Source of the DNA: Rhipidocladum racemiflorum
Lineage: Eukaryota > Streptophyta > Magnoliopsida > Poales > Poaceae
Assembly: GCA_036346355.1 (NCBI GenBank)
Contig: CM070569.1
Location: forward strand, 41,332,276 to 41,396,275
DNA length: 64,000 bases
Direction of reading: 5' to 3'
Each line of letters opens with the position of its first letter. Positions within the stretch are counted from its first letter, which is position 1. The translations under genes and the position numbers were made by a program. Positions 31,672 to 42,242 of this stretch are shown one piece after another. The notes beneath the pieces were generated by a model that did no database searches, was not told the DNA's origin, and worked only from the letters and a program-made list of their open reading frames with translations.

Positions 31672-33963
31672 ATGAATTGCAAGTATTCTATCTCTGCCCT
31701 CTTTGTTGCACTGAATCTCTACATGGTCCTCATATTTGTGGGCAGCCAAGCTGTGGTTGCAACAGATACCCTTCTTACTGGCCAATCTATCTCAGGCAGC
31801 GAAACCTTGGTCTCAGAAAATGGTGTATTTGAGTTGGGGTTCTTCTCCCCGGGTGGTACAAAGCACTACTTGGGCATACAGTACAAGAACTTGATACGCA
31901 GCAGCCCAACAATCTACTGGCTGGGAAACAGAATCCCCATCACTAGCTTCCTTAACACATCGTTGCACCTCGATGCAGGTGGTGAATTATATATTGAGGA
32001 GCTTGGATCTGTTCTCTGGACCTCGAATTCAATGAGAAACGGATCAGCTACCACCGTGGCAGTTCTCCTTAACACTGGAAATTTTGTTGTGAGAGATCAA
32101 CTCAACTCTTCTAATGTCGTATGGCAAAGCTTTGATCACCCAGCTGATTCCCTGCTCCCTGGAGCATGGCTTGGATTGAACATGGCCATCGGAGCCAATA
32201 TATCGCTTACTTTGTACAAGCCTCCTTATAACTGTACCCTCATGCTTGACCAAAGTAGGAAGAGGGGATTCGTCATGTCCATTGATGGGCGTGAGCCGCG
32301 TGACCATGTTGGAACCTTTCCGGATTGGATGGTTACCTACAACAAAGATAGCAGTTTGGTCCGACTAAATGATCCAAAAAGCCCAAATGATATTGAATTC
32401 GTGAAATTGTATCTGGGGCAAGTCAGTTTGCTGAGGTGGGTGGATAATGCGACAATTAGTGGTTGGCAACCTCTATGGAGCTACCCTTCCAGCTGCAAAA
32501 TCAGTTCTTTTTTCTGTGGTGCATTTGGTGTTTGCACAAGCGTGGGAACTTGCAAATGTATTGATGGTTTCAGACCAATGGATCCAAATGAATGGGAGCT
32601 TGGACAGTTTGCTCGTGGATGCTCTAGAATTATCCCCTCAAATTGTGAAGATGGCATTTCCACTGACTCTTTTGTTATGTTAGACAACCTGCAGGGCCTT
32701 CCTGACAACCCTCAGGATGTGATGGCAGGAAGTAGTGAAGAATGCCAAGCGACCTGTCTGAACAAATGCTACTGTGCTGCTTATTCCTACCACTCTGGGT
32801 GCAAGGTTTGGTACAACATCTTGCTTAATTTGACTTTAGCTGACAACCCTCCATACAACAAGATCTATATGCGCATAGGTTCTCAGAAGAAAAAGGGCAA
32901 ACACATAACAGTTGTTATATTGGTTATTGGGCCAATAGCAATTACTCTTATCATATTGGTGCTTCTTTGGGCATACAAGAGATCCTCATATGCTGCAAGA
33001 CAGACAAAAGTGGACGGATTTCTTGCTATTTACTCTTATGCACAACTCAAGAAGGCGACAGGAAACTTCTCCGACAAACTCGGGGAAGGAAGTTTTGGAA
33101 GTGTTTTCAAGGGAACAGTTGCAGGGTCAAATGTTGCTGCTGTGAAGAAGCTCAAAGGCCTAGTGCACGGAGAGAAGCAATTCCGGGCAGAAGTACAGAC
33201 AATCGGGATGATTCAACACACTAATCTAGTGCGTCTTTTGGGATTCTGTGCTGAAGGGGCGAGAAGGTTGCTAGTGTACGAGTATATGGAAAATGGTTCT
33301 CTGGATGCTCATCTCTTTTCAGAAAGCTCTGGAGTACTAAGTTGGAATCTTCGTTATCAAATTGTGCTTGGCATCGCTAAAGGTTTGGCTTATCTGCACG
33401 AGGAATGTAGGAGTTGCATCATACACTGTGATATTAAGCCTGAGAATATACTGCTTGATGCTGAATTCTGCCCCAAAATAGCAGATTTTGGCATGGCGAA
33501 GCTTCTTGGACGGGATTTCAACGCAGCACTGACCACGATCCGTGGGACCATCGGTTATCTTGCACCAGAGTGGATATCTGGTCAGGCTATAACTCACAAG
33601 GCAGATGTCTACAGCTTTGGTGTTGTGCTTTTCGAAATAATCTCTGGGAGAAGGACCACTGAGAATATGAGATTTGGAAACCATCGGTATTTCCCCCTTT
33701 ATGCTGCTGCTAAGGTGAATGAAGGAGATGTTTTATGCTTGCTGGATGGTAGGCTGGAAGGGAATGCTAATGTGAAGGAGCTGGATACGACCTGTAGGGT
33801 TGCTTGCTGGTGCATCCAGGATGACGAGACGCACAGGCCATCCATGAGGCGAGTTGTTCACATGTTGGAAGCTGTTGTCGACATTGAATTGCCTCCTATT
33901 CCGGCTTCCCTTCAGAACCTTATGGACTGTGATGACAGTGGAGTGTATTCTGTGGAGGGTTGA
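31672..33963 (+). CDS. G-type lectin S-receptor-like serine/threonine-protein kinase, 763 aa, intronless
   Basis: A plasma-membrane receptor kinase of the S-domain (SD) family. Residues 1-30 are a hydrophobic signal peptide. A B-lectin (bulb lectin) domain follows (about 32-155, with VFELGFFSPGG and VWQSFDHPADSLLPG), then the S-locus glycoprotein and EGF-like Cys region (about 210-325), a PAN/apple domain (about 330-395) and a transmembrane helix (about 412-435). The kinase is about 466-735: Gly loop GEGSFGSVFKG, catalytic Lys492, HCDIKPEN with Asp587, DFG at 605-607, APEW. The loop has HCD, so it is a non-RD kinase, as usual for the SD-2b group (At2g19130-like). All catalytic residues are present. 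The length is slightly short for the family (about 780-850). The ATG chosen gives an immediate signal peptide. MITEs sit directly upstream. The ligand is unknown. Confidence 0.93.
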   Translation: MNCKYSISALFVALNLYMVLIFVGSQAVVATDTLLTGQSISGSETLVSENGVFELGFFSPGGTKHYLGIQYKNLIRSSPTIYWLGNRIPITSFLNTSLHLDAGGELYIEELGSVLWTSNSMRNGSATTVAVLLNTGNFVVRDQLNSSNVVWQSFDHPADSLLPGAWLGLNMAIGANISLTLYKPPYNCTLMLDQSRKRGFVMSIDGREPRDHVGTFPDWMVTYNKDSSLVRLNDPKSPNDIEFVKLYLGQVSLLRWVDNATISGWQPLWSYPSSCKISSFFCGAFGVCTSVGTCKCIDGFRPMDPNEWELGQFARGCSRIIPSNCEDGISTDSFVMLDNLQGLPDNPQDVMAGSSEECQATCLNKCYCAAYSYHSGCKVWYNILLNLTLADNPPYNKIYMRIGSQKKKGKHITVVILVIGPIAITLIILVLLWAYKRSSYAARQTKVDGFLAIYSYAQLKKATGNFSDKLGEGSFGSVFKGTVAGSNVAAVKKLKGLVHGEKQFRAEVQTIGMIQHTNLVRLLGFCAEGARRLLVYEYMENGSLDAHLFSESSGVLSWNLRYQIVLGIAKGLAYLHEECRSCIIHCDIKPENILLDAEFCPKIADFGMAKLLGRDFNAALTTIRGTIGYLAPEWISGQAITHKADVYSFGVVLFEIISGRRTTENMRFGNHRYFPLYAAAKVNEGDVLCLLDGRLEGNANVKELDTTCRVACWCIQDDETHRPSMRRVVHMLEAVVDIELPPIPASLQNLMDCDDSGVYSVEG

Positions 33964-34267
33964 TGAAGCGATATAAGGGATACTTACAAGGCCTCTTCAA
34001 TTTTTAGAATATTTTTTGTTTGTTCACTGTCCTAGTTCATATTGTCGGTTTATTCAGGAGCTCTTACACTAAATTAAATATGAATCGTTTATTCTTTTCA
34101 ATCAAATGGATCAGATTAACTAGAGTTTACTTATACTACACCTGGTAGTAGAGTAGTAGAAACACCATTAACAAATCAACGGTTAGATGTAGAGCTCTTT
34201 TACAGTACAGCTTGCCAACGCTGCAACGCACGCTGCTCAAGGTTCAGGAAAACAGCCGGCCGTTCAC
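33964..34267. other. 3' flank of the receptor kinase gene
   Basis: AT-rich, with TTTTTAGAATATTTTTTG and AAATTAAATATGAATC stretches that could serve polyadenylation. No other feature. Confidence 0.4.
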
Positions 34268-34270
34268 TTA

Positions 34271-34556
34271 GGGTGTGTTTGGTTACCTGCACCATCCTAG
34301 CTTGTTTCGTATGAGCCATCCAGGCTAGCCTTAGCCTGACTGAGTGGATGCAAGTTAAGTTGTTTGGTTGCTTGTTTGTGCATCTCATGGGCTTGCATTA
34401 GAGAGAAGTCTAATTTATGTGATTTCTCCATCCTGTATGAGTGGGTGCATTTGTATCCACCTGGCCAGGATAAACAGGAAACCAAACATACGTCTAATAG
34501 ATACAGTTACATCCACTCATGCGATTCAGGCACCATGCAGGCAACCAAACACACCC
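34271..34556. mobile_element. Tourist-like (PIF/Harbinger) MITE, 286 bp, TSD TTA
   Basis: Terminal inverted repeats GGGTGTGTTTGGTTACCTGC and its complement GCAGGCAACCAAACACACCC. TTA flanks both sides (34268-34270 and 34557-34559). Both are hallmarks of Tourist elements. Confidence 0.9.
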
Positions 34557-34559
34557 TTA

Positions 34560-35595
34560 TACGACACCGCTGTACCTCGCGCGTGCCTGCGGCGGCGGCC
34601 CAAAGGAGGTTCGGCGGCCGGTTTGGGTGGTGGGAAGATGCGTACGTCCCCGTTGATGGGAGGCACAAAGTGTAGTTTTCATTTGTTGCACCAATAGGTT
34701 TTCAATTGTTCTACGATTAGTCTTGAATTATTCCATCAGCATGTTTGATTTGTTCCACTATTTTTGTTTTAATTTTTGCACATCACTGATGAGATATTAG
34801 AACACTGTCAATGAACGATGGGAATATCACTCATAACCTGTTGGAACATTGAAACTAAACACGTAGAACATTCGCTTATTCTCTCTTAGAACTTAATGCG
34901 TGAGACATCGTCGTAGAACTGTTGGAACATCGAGACTAAATGCATGAAATACTTCGTTCTATCAATCGGAACATCAAACATCCACTCGATCCAGTCCCCC
35001 TATCCAGTTAAAAATATACGTTCTGGAACATCGTCAATGAACCAACGGGAACATTACAAAATAACGTGGTGAACATTTTATTCTATCTACGAATCCATAT
35101 GATATGTGATATCATTACTAGTACAAAGTATACCCAAGTGACATCTTGATTTGAAGATCCCATCTAAGAAACAGGAAGGTTCAGACGGATGGTGATTTGG
35201 ATGCTTGGTTTAAAAGGCACCATCATTTAAATCTTCGGTTTTTGCAAGGAAAAAGCTATCTCGAAGCATGTGCACTGACGTGTCTCCCGGCACTTCGCTT
35301 GGACCGACAAGACGTTTGTTTCGCATATCCACATGGACGGACCTGGACAGATGAGCCGGGTGGGCGTCGCAGTGCTAGCCGCCGCACGGGCGACGCCTAG
35401 CAGCTCGCCAGCTCCCCGAATGAGTCAGGATTCCCGGAACGATGTTTCCCTTCAAATTGCAAGACGACTCGCAAGTTGCAAACTGAAGCCAAGTCCAGAA
35501 CTCACTGCTTCGCTAGTGAAACTCGGCGTCTTTCCTTTTTTTTAAAAAAAAAAAAAAACTTCACGTCTTTCTTTTCAAAAAAAAAAAAAAAAATA
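34560..35595. other. Intergenic DNA
   Basis: 34690-35070 contains about ten GGAACAT/AGAACAT-CG words spaced 20-50 bp, an irregular repeat. Poly-A/T tracts lie at 35534-35559 and 35578-35593. Short ORFs here have no family resemblance. Confidence 0.45.
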
Positions 35596-35599
35596 CCGT

Positions 35600-36060
35600 G
35601 GTTCTGGTACCGTGGATCTAGATGCCGGCGAGATCTCAGAAATCTCGGTTAAGATTTCGGATTTCGAACCCCTTGATATCTTAAATCTTAGTTGGACAAA
35701 AAAAAATTAAAAAATCCGAAATGCAACGGTACCTATCCAAATTTTGGCAATATTTCGGTGATTTCAGCAGAAATCTCGATGTTTTTTACTAGTTTTTTAT
35801 TTTTCTTGGCCGAATTTGATTCAATTTAGGGTCAAGACCATCCATATAAAATTTCAAAGAAATTTGATGTGTTTTGACAATTTTTCAGTCAAAACAAGAC
35901 CATCCATTTAAAATCTCGGATTTCTCGGTTGAAAAGAAAAACGGATTTGAAATTTGTTTTTTTGGATTTTGTCCGGACTTTGTTGAAATTCTAAGATATC
36001 GCCGAGATTTCGGATTTCGACCACCCTGAGATTTCTACCAAAACAGAATTTTGGACCTTG
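35600..36060. repeat. Degenerate hAT-like GAAATTTCGG-rich repeat, second copy
   Basis: Same word content as 36380-36857 (GAGATTTCGG, AAATCTCGG). The right end reads, reverse-complemented, CAAGGTCCAAAATTCTG, like the start of the 22083 copy. The left end is unclear. Confidence 0.5.
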
Positions 36061-36379
36061 CTTAGTACAGTAGTGCAGCTTGCAGGTTTCTTTGTTTCTT
36101 CCCTTTTCGTGAGACTGCAACCTGCATGTTTCGATAGTGTTTTTATACGGAGTGCTACTGCTGTACAAGTAATTTACCGAGTGAGAGCGTTGGCTCAGAA
36201 GACGGAATTTTGCCGGTCTAGGTCTTCACAAAAGGAAGTGAGAAAACAGTCTGTTCTTGCACTGCAGCGATTTAGCCCTCGATCACTTGTGTTTTACCTC
36301 CGTATACCCAGATGCCATAAGAAGCGACTGGCATTGCCCTCACGGGCGAGAAATGAGCTTTTGTCTTGTGTGTCGCATC

Positions 36380-36857
36380 CAGGGTTACAAATCTCGTTTT
36401 GAATAAAATTTCGGAGGTGTCCGAAATCCGAAATCTTGGCGAGATTTCGGAAATTTAAATCAAATCCGGACAGAATCTAAGATTCAAATTTTAAATCCGT
36501 TTTTTTTTTCTACCGGGAAATCCGAGATTTCGGTTCAAAAACCGAAATTTCGCCGAGATTATCTGAGATTTCGGTAAAATTCAACTAAACGGAAAATGGT
36601 TCAAACGACGTCAAAAAAATTTGAAATTTTGGTCAGACATGGAAAATGACTTGAAGAATCCAATCCGATCAAATTTTGAACAAATTTCGGTCAAAAAAAC
36701 CGAGATTTCGATCCATTTCACCGAAATTTCGCCGAAATTATAGGGTACCGTAGAACTTTAAAAATTTTTTTAGGGTTTTAAAATTTCGCCGGGATTATAG
36801 AACTCGGGGGTCCGAAAACCGAAATTTCACGAGATTTCGACGAGAATTTGAATCCTG
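36380..36857. mobile_element. Non-autonomous hAT-type element, 478 bp, TSD GTCGCATC
   Basis: Left end CAGGGTTACAAATCTCG; the right end reverse-complements to CAGGATTCAAATTCTCG. An exact 8-bp duplication GTCGCATC flanks it (36372-36379 and 36858-36865). CAGGG-type ends with an 8-bp duplication are hAT characters. The interior is made of GAAATTTCGG/GAGATTTCGG words and has no ORF. Confidence 0.88.
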
Positions 36858-36865
36858 GTCGCATC

Positions 36866-37137
36866 TTGGCCGTGGCGACAACAACATCCATGGTTGGTTC
36901 ACCATCTGGGCTGATTCGCTTTTCATATCGCCTGCCATGGCTGAGGGCTCCAATCGTCCTATCTTCTCGACGGTTCCTTAAGTACGAACAAGGATTACTC
37001 GGATAGGGACGCTGGCCAAAAGTTACAGCACATCCTGCAGTGACTGCATCTTGTTCCTACTCCTGACGTGATGGAAATTTTAGTTGCAGGGCAAACTTCA
37101 GCTGGAAAGGAGGCTTAGTTTCCGGTCTAGCGAGTTA
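36866..37137. other. Spacer between hAT and Stowaway elements
   Basis: Mixed-composition sequence; no ORF, repeat or RNA feature seen. Confidence 0.4.
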
Positions 37138-37370
37138 CTCCCTCTATCCCACAAAGATTGCATTTCAAATGTTCAAAATTTGTTCCATAAATAGTGAATC
37201 TTTAGTCCGTAGGACCCAGCTGTAAGTATATACATGCATGCTCATTTAAGTGTCTGTGAAAACCGAAACACGAGCATGCTTATGTATGGAGTAATGAGGA
37301 TCACATTAATCATTTACCTTGCACACTAATTTGTCTTCAAAAACCTAGAAATACACTTTTTGTGGGACAG
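37138..37370. mobile_element. Stowaway MITE, 233 bp, TSD TA
   Basis: Left end CTCCCTCTATCCCACAAAGA; the right end reverse-complements to CTGTCCCACAAAAAGTGTAT. Flanked by TA on both sides. Confidence 0.75.
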
Positions 37371-38023
37371 TACGTTGCCCAGCCAGGCAGCCACTATGCT
37401 TTGCAATCCTAGATCTGTGATTCTTCGTGGTAGTTCGACAGTTCGGCTGCTGCTGCTGCTTGACAATATTGTAAGCTAGAGCTTGGCTGGCACATGATTG
37501 GGCAATAACTTGCAGAGTTTAGTCAATCATGAGAAAGAGTTATTCTACCTAGTGGAGAATTTGTTTAGCAGCATTGTCAAACCAGGGAACAGCCGACTGG
37601 AATAGGTAAATCACTTCGCAGCCCAAAGTTGGTGAACGATCCATGCTGATAGATAAAGATTTCTTTTTCAAGTAATACATTTTAAAAATAATTTTACAGA
37701 AATAATACCTCAATTTTTTTTTACAAAAATATACCTCAATCACCAGATGACTTTTTTGTCGATGATTGAATTGACCAACAAATTATTTTGTCGCGGATTC
37801 ATTTGACTGACAAGGATCCTGTCGCCAATTCATTTGACCATGAATTTTCTGTAGCCAATTGAATTGGCGATAAAGCTTTTGTCATCAATTAAAATGGCGA
37901 TATAGGTATTTTTGTAATTTTTTTCATAATATTATTTTGTAAAATTATTTACAAAGTGTACTATTTTTAAAAAAAATATTGATAGATAAATGTCTTGAGG
38001 AAAAGGGCCGTATACATGATAGA
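37371..38023. other. AT-rich intergenic DNA with GTCGCCAATT words
   Basis: 37740-37900 has several loosely repeated phrases of the type TTTTGTCGCCAATTCATTTGACC. No gene. Confidence 0.4.
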
Positions 38024-38603
38024 TGTTTCACTCTAATATCCCTTTTTATGCATAGCAATTCTCGAATCGGATTACAGTTTTGTGATATATGGCATGAGCA
38101 TACATGGGCTCCAGAACAATGAAGATGAATCTCGTAGAGATAACAGAAAATAACGATGTTGAAGCAACCACGACAAGAGAGAGATTTGGTGAAGCCAACC
38201 GCAAATTTTTTAAGCACAACATCAAAAGACTATAAAGGATTGTTGCTCTCGTACAACCTTTCGAACTTTTTAGGACAATTCGATCCTTACCCTATACAAG
38301 AATTTAGTGCTAACGAATAACCTAGCCTCTAATCCTCTAGTGCATCTCTTGCTTTACATGAGTTGGTTTGTGATTTATTCGTTCCTTGGGTTATCTGTGA
38401 CCACCCCTTAGGTTTATACATTTTCCCTAGTTCTCTAAAGTACGTAGGAATCCTATCCCTATTAGGACCAGGAATCCTAATCTTATTAGGATCTATTCCT
38501 ACCCCTATTAGGATCAGGAATCCTAATCTTATTAGGATTCATCTAGCATATTTTTTAAAATCCTAAAAGGCTAGATATTAGTCATCATATTTAACACTCT
38601 ACA
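38024..38603 (-). mobile_element. 3' LTR of a decayed copia element (about 580 bp)
   Basis: Plus-strand start TGTTTCACTCTAATATCCC, end TAACACTCTACA. The same start recurs at 40290 beside a primer-binding site, which pairs the two as LTRs. An internal 55-bp unit with TTAGGATCAGGAATCCTAATC is duplicated (38460-38550). Confidence 0.65.
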
Positions 38604-40289
38604 CCTTGACTCTTATCTATTGAAGTCATCGTGCTTCTCAAAGAACTCGCACCAAGTCGGTCCACATTTTTTCCCTCCCACCTTTGGGAGTGCCCCCACT
38701 ACAGGGGCTCATGCACAGGCTTGGCCATCCGAACCCTATACCTGACAGGCCTTTCTTTGTGTAGTTTGGTTAGCCACACCTTCTGTTCCTATAACCCTAC
38801 ATGCCATATGTACTGCCTTCAAGCTCTACCTGCTCGTTGGTACTACGTGGTTGGTCCTACCACATATTTAATTTTCCAACAGCTCGCACCTTCGCCTTTA
38901 TGCCTGCTAGATTTTGCAATCGTCTTTGCAGTTCTGCATATAACTACAATTGAGATCTAATTGCCTAGCGTTAATGACATGATTTTCTTTTTCTGATCAG
39001 TATTTTTATCAAACCTTCTGTTGATTACCCTTTCTTTAGGTTTACCCATCATTCGGTATCATCCATTGCTGCAGATACTTTTCATGATCACCTTCCTTTT
39101 GCAAGTAACTCTTATGACTTCATCTTAAAGTAATGCTTCACAACCTTCAAGTTCAAGCGACCTCACAGATATTCGATTTTTCTTTAAAGTCAGGAACATA
39201 CCAAACTCTCATTAATGTACGATATGCTTTATCATACATTTTCAATGTAACTGTTCCCACCCCATTAATTGCATACTTCTTGTAATATGAATAATTCCAT
39301 GCGCCAAGCGTAGATATCCTTTATCAAATATCTCCCTCGCCAAGCATATATGAAAGCAATAGCTCGAATCTAATATTCACCCATGAGAAGTACTCTATTG
39401 ATTGACGACAAGTACGTTTAAATCATCTTTTGCTACCACCATTGAGCATACACCCTTTATTTGCTTCAAACTCGGATAATTCTTTTATCATATGATATTC
39501 CTCATCACATAGATAGCCTACATATATGCTCTTTGTTTTTGCCCTTCTTCTTTCTATAACTTTTGCTTTTACATGTAACACCTATTACAGTTAATGCTTG
39601 ATCACTCAAGGATAAATATTTTGATGGTTTTTTTAAGTATTCTGCCTCCAATAGATATGCATCTACCTCATTGAAGTTAAGAATACTTTTTTCGGTAAGG
39701 ATATTTATCAATAATTTCTCCTATGATGGTGGTAGAGATAATGCCAGTATGATGACTTCATCGTTTTCCTTAATTTTCTCATCGATACTAATCAGCTGTG
39801 TGATAAGTTGGTTGAAGATATTGAGATGGTCAACGAACCGTATATCTTACTCTATGTACAACATGTACCGTTGTCGCTTTGGCACCCACCGATTTGTGAG
39901 AGACTTCGCCATATACAAGTTTTCTAAGCCCTTCTATAATTCCTTCGACGAATTTTTCTTGATCACCGAGTACTTTGCTTAATTGGAGAGATATAAATAA
40001 ATTGCACTGACAGCCTTCCGCTCAATCACCTACTGGTCTTCAACGGACATCTTTTTTTGTTTATCCCCTTCATAAGTAGCGATTAACTCTTGCTAAACAA
40101 GGATATCATCCACCACAGTTAAACAAGGATATCATCCACCACACATTGACATACGCCGAAATTTCCTTTGTCTTCAAATTTTTTTCACTTGATTCTACAT
40201 TATCGATATCGATCTTGATTTTATGCCATCTAATGTTTTATCGACCTTCTAACAAATCTCATGAATCTGACTTTGGCCTTGATACCACT
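38604..40289 (-). pseudogene. Copia gag remnant (internal region of decayed element)
   Basis: Minus-strand reading from 40289: primer-binding site TGGTATCAAGGCC (40272-40284), then a gag broken by frameshifts. The best part is about 39960-39505, giving a UBN2-like stretch around QLISIDEKIKENDEVIILALSLPPS and, in the 39711-39505 frame, LTEKSILNFNEVDAYLLEAEYLKK, the typical copia Gag helix order. A 22-bp phrase AACAAGGATATCATCCACCACA is duplicated at 40097-40143. No zinc knuckle or pol is seen; 38604-39490 shows no readable domain, so most of the element is deleted. Confidence 0.65.
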
Positions 40290-40440
40290 TGTTTCACTCT
40301 GATATCTCTTCTTATATGTAGGAGTCATCGGATCAAATTAGGAACCTTAATCCTATTAATAAAATTCACCCTAATGGCTATGGGCAAGCATAAGTAAATC
40401 TAATCGGCCTTATAACTCAGTACTATAATTCAAAGATTGA
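40290..40440 (-). mobile_element. 5' LTR fragment of the decayed copia element
   Basis: Begins TGTTTCACTCTGATATCTC like the LTR at 38024 but is recognisable for only about 150 bp. Confidence 0.55.
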
Positions 40441-40858
40441 ATGCCGCATCTCGTTCGGTGAGCGGTGTACGTAACTACGCATGTGCCTATGCATCATGAT
40501 GTACTGATCAATGGTCCATTCCATGTCGTCGAGCCCTGCCAAAATAACATAATAGGCCAGCACCTCTAAAAAGCATCGGTAAGAAACAGCTTTGCAATAC
40601 GGAGCGGAGTTATCGATCTACGCGTAAAATACCAGCTAGTTCATACACGGAAAGCTACGGATTCGTATACGAGTACGGCACCCGCCAATGAAGAGGCTAT
40701 ATATATACGTACGGTTGGATAGTGTTAGCGGGCGCTCGTATATACCAGCAGCACGGAACCGCATATTCTGATATGGTTAGACTGCATTAATTCCGTTGAA
40801 CTCGAGCATACTCCCTCGGTCGTGAAAGGGTAACGTTTTTTATTTTTCAAAATTAATA
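40441..40858. other. Intergenic DNA with a truncated Stowaway end
   Basis: At 40808-40858 an incomplete CTCCCTCGGTCGTGAAAGG end is interrupted by the intact Stowaway that follows. No gene. Confidence 0.45.
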
Positions 40859-41099
40859 CTCCCTCCGTTTCTTTTTATAAGGCGTATTTGGTTTCGTTAG
40901 GACAAGACTTTGATCAACGATTACGTCATTAATATATCATTTATGCAATGCAAAATCATAATTATATATAAGTACTTTTGAATACAAATCTGCTAATATC
41001 AATTTTGTGTCATAAAAATTATATGCTAATAGAGTAATTGTTGGTCAAAGCCTTGTCCTAACGAAACTAAATACGCCTTATAAAAAGAAACGGAGGGAG
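40859..41099. mobile_element. Stowaway MITE, 241 bp, TSD TA
   Basis: CTCCCTCCGTTTCTTTTTAT at the left and its reverse complement at the right. The inverted ends match for more than 60 bp with few changes. TA flanks at 40857-40858 and 41100-41101. It is inserted inside an older element whose left end is at about 40809. Confidence 0.92.
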
Positions 41100-41352
41100 T
41101 AAGATATTTCTTTAACCACTAAATTCTCTGATCCTGTATTTAAAAAAAAGGTTGTACAGTGTAGTATCATGCGAGTATTTTTCATGATAAGTTTACTCGT
41201 ATCGTTATCATCTATGCAAATCGTATACGTTTTAAATAATATCTTAAGTCAAAATCAACTGTGTTTAACCGTACATGTGCTGGGACAGCTCCATTTTGTG
41301 AGCGGGGAGAGAGTACTATTTCAGCCTGCACATGGTTGTGTCTGTGATATTA

Positions 41353-41543
41353 GAGCATGTATAATAGTTTGTCTTTAAAGATTGTCTCAAAAGATTCTGA
41401 CCCATCTAAAAACAGCATCTTCAGTAGTTCATCTCTAAAGTTATTTATCTAACTTTTTCTTCTTCTCATCTTCTCTTTCACATAGGATTTTGCTGGTGTG
41501 ATATATTTATAAGACATCTGAAGTGGCACTATTGAAGATGCTC
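41353..41543. mobile_element. Small MITE, 191 bp
   Basis: Ends GAGCATGTATAATAGTTTG and, reverse-complemented, GAGCATCTTCAATAGTGCC. The type is common near grass genes. TTA precedes and GTA follows, so the target duplication is not exact. Confidence 0.6.
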
Positions 41544-42030
41544 GTACTATCCACAAGTATTATTGTTGCACGGTGGTTGGTGAATGGCGCCCCCATAATT
41601 AGTGCTTAATTGCTCCCCCTATAAACTCGCAACCATCGTGCTAAGACGAGGCGAGTACGACGCATGCACAGCTTGTGCGTAGCCGTCCTTCTTTGTTTGA
41701 AGCCCGAAAGCAATTAGCGTAAGTTAACCCTTTTTGTTAGCCCCAAGCAAAAGCTTCCGCTACTGATTCGGTTGACATGATTGGCCCCTGGTGATGCTAA
41801 TGGCAGTGCCCCCGCCCCCATAAGCAAGAAAGAGAGAATACTAGTCTCCTCTGGTGGCTGGGGATGGTTCAAACCTGACTGGCTGATCTGACAAAAAGGA
41901 AAAGCGAAAGCCAAGTCAAGCAACAGGCAGCGGTTGTCGTTGGATTGAATCATCGCCGCCTCCGTCTTTTCCTTGTGCAGAATCCATGGAAATCACCTCC
42001 CTTTTCCCGCCGACTTAATCCAAAGATTAG
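41544..42030. other. Intergenic DNA
   Basis: No ORF or repeat that I recognise; a C-rich phrase at about 41800-41820. Confidence 0.35.
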
Positions 42031-42242
42031 GACATCTCCAATGGTGCCACTTTAGCTAGCTATAAGGATACCAACTCAGTATTTTGCTTAGGTGGATGAG
42101 AGAAAAAGAAGAGAGAGATATTTATAGACTACTAACTTATAGCCAGGCTATAACTGATTTTAAGGCATTTATCACCTCTTACATATGGACCCATATTTAA
42201 TTTTGTAGACAATACTATAGCTAGTCCATTGAAGAGATTGTC
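42031..42242. mobile_element. MITE-like element, 212 bp
   Basis: Left GACATCTCCAATGGTGCC; the right reverse-complements to GACAATCTCTTCAATGGAC. The body contains CTATAGC/GCTATAG palindromic words. No clear target duplication. Confidence 0.5.

Noticed and set aside
36058..36402. 114-codon plus-strand ORF
   Set aside because: It crosses the boundary of the hAT element (36380) and its target duplication and has no family resemblance.
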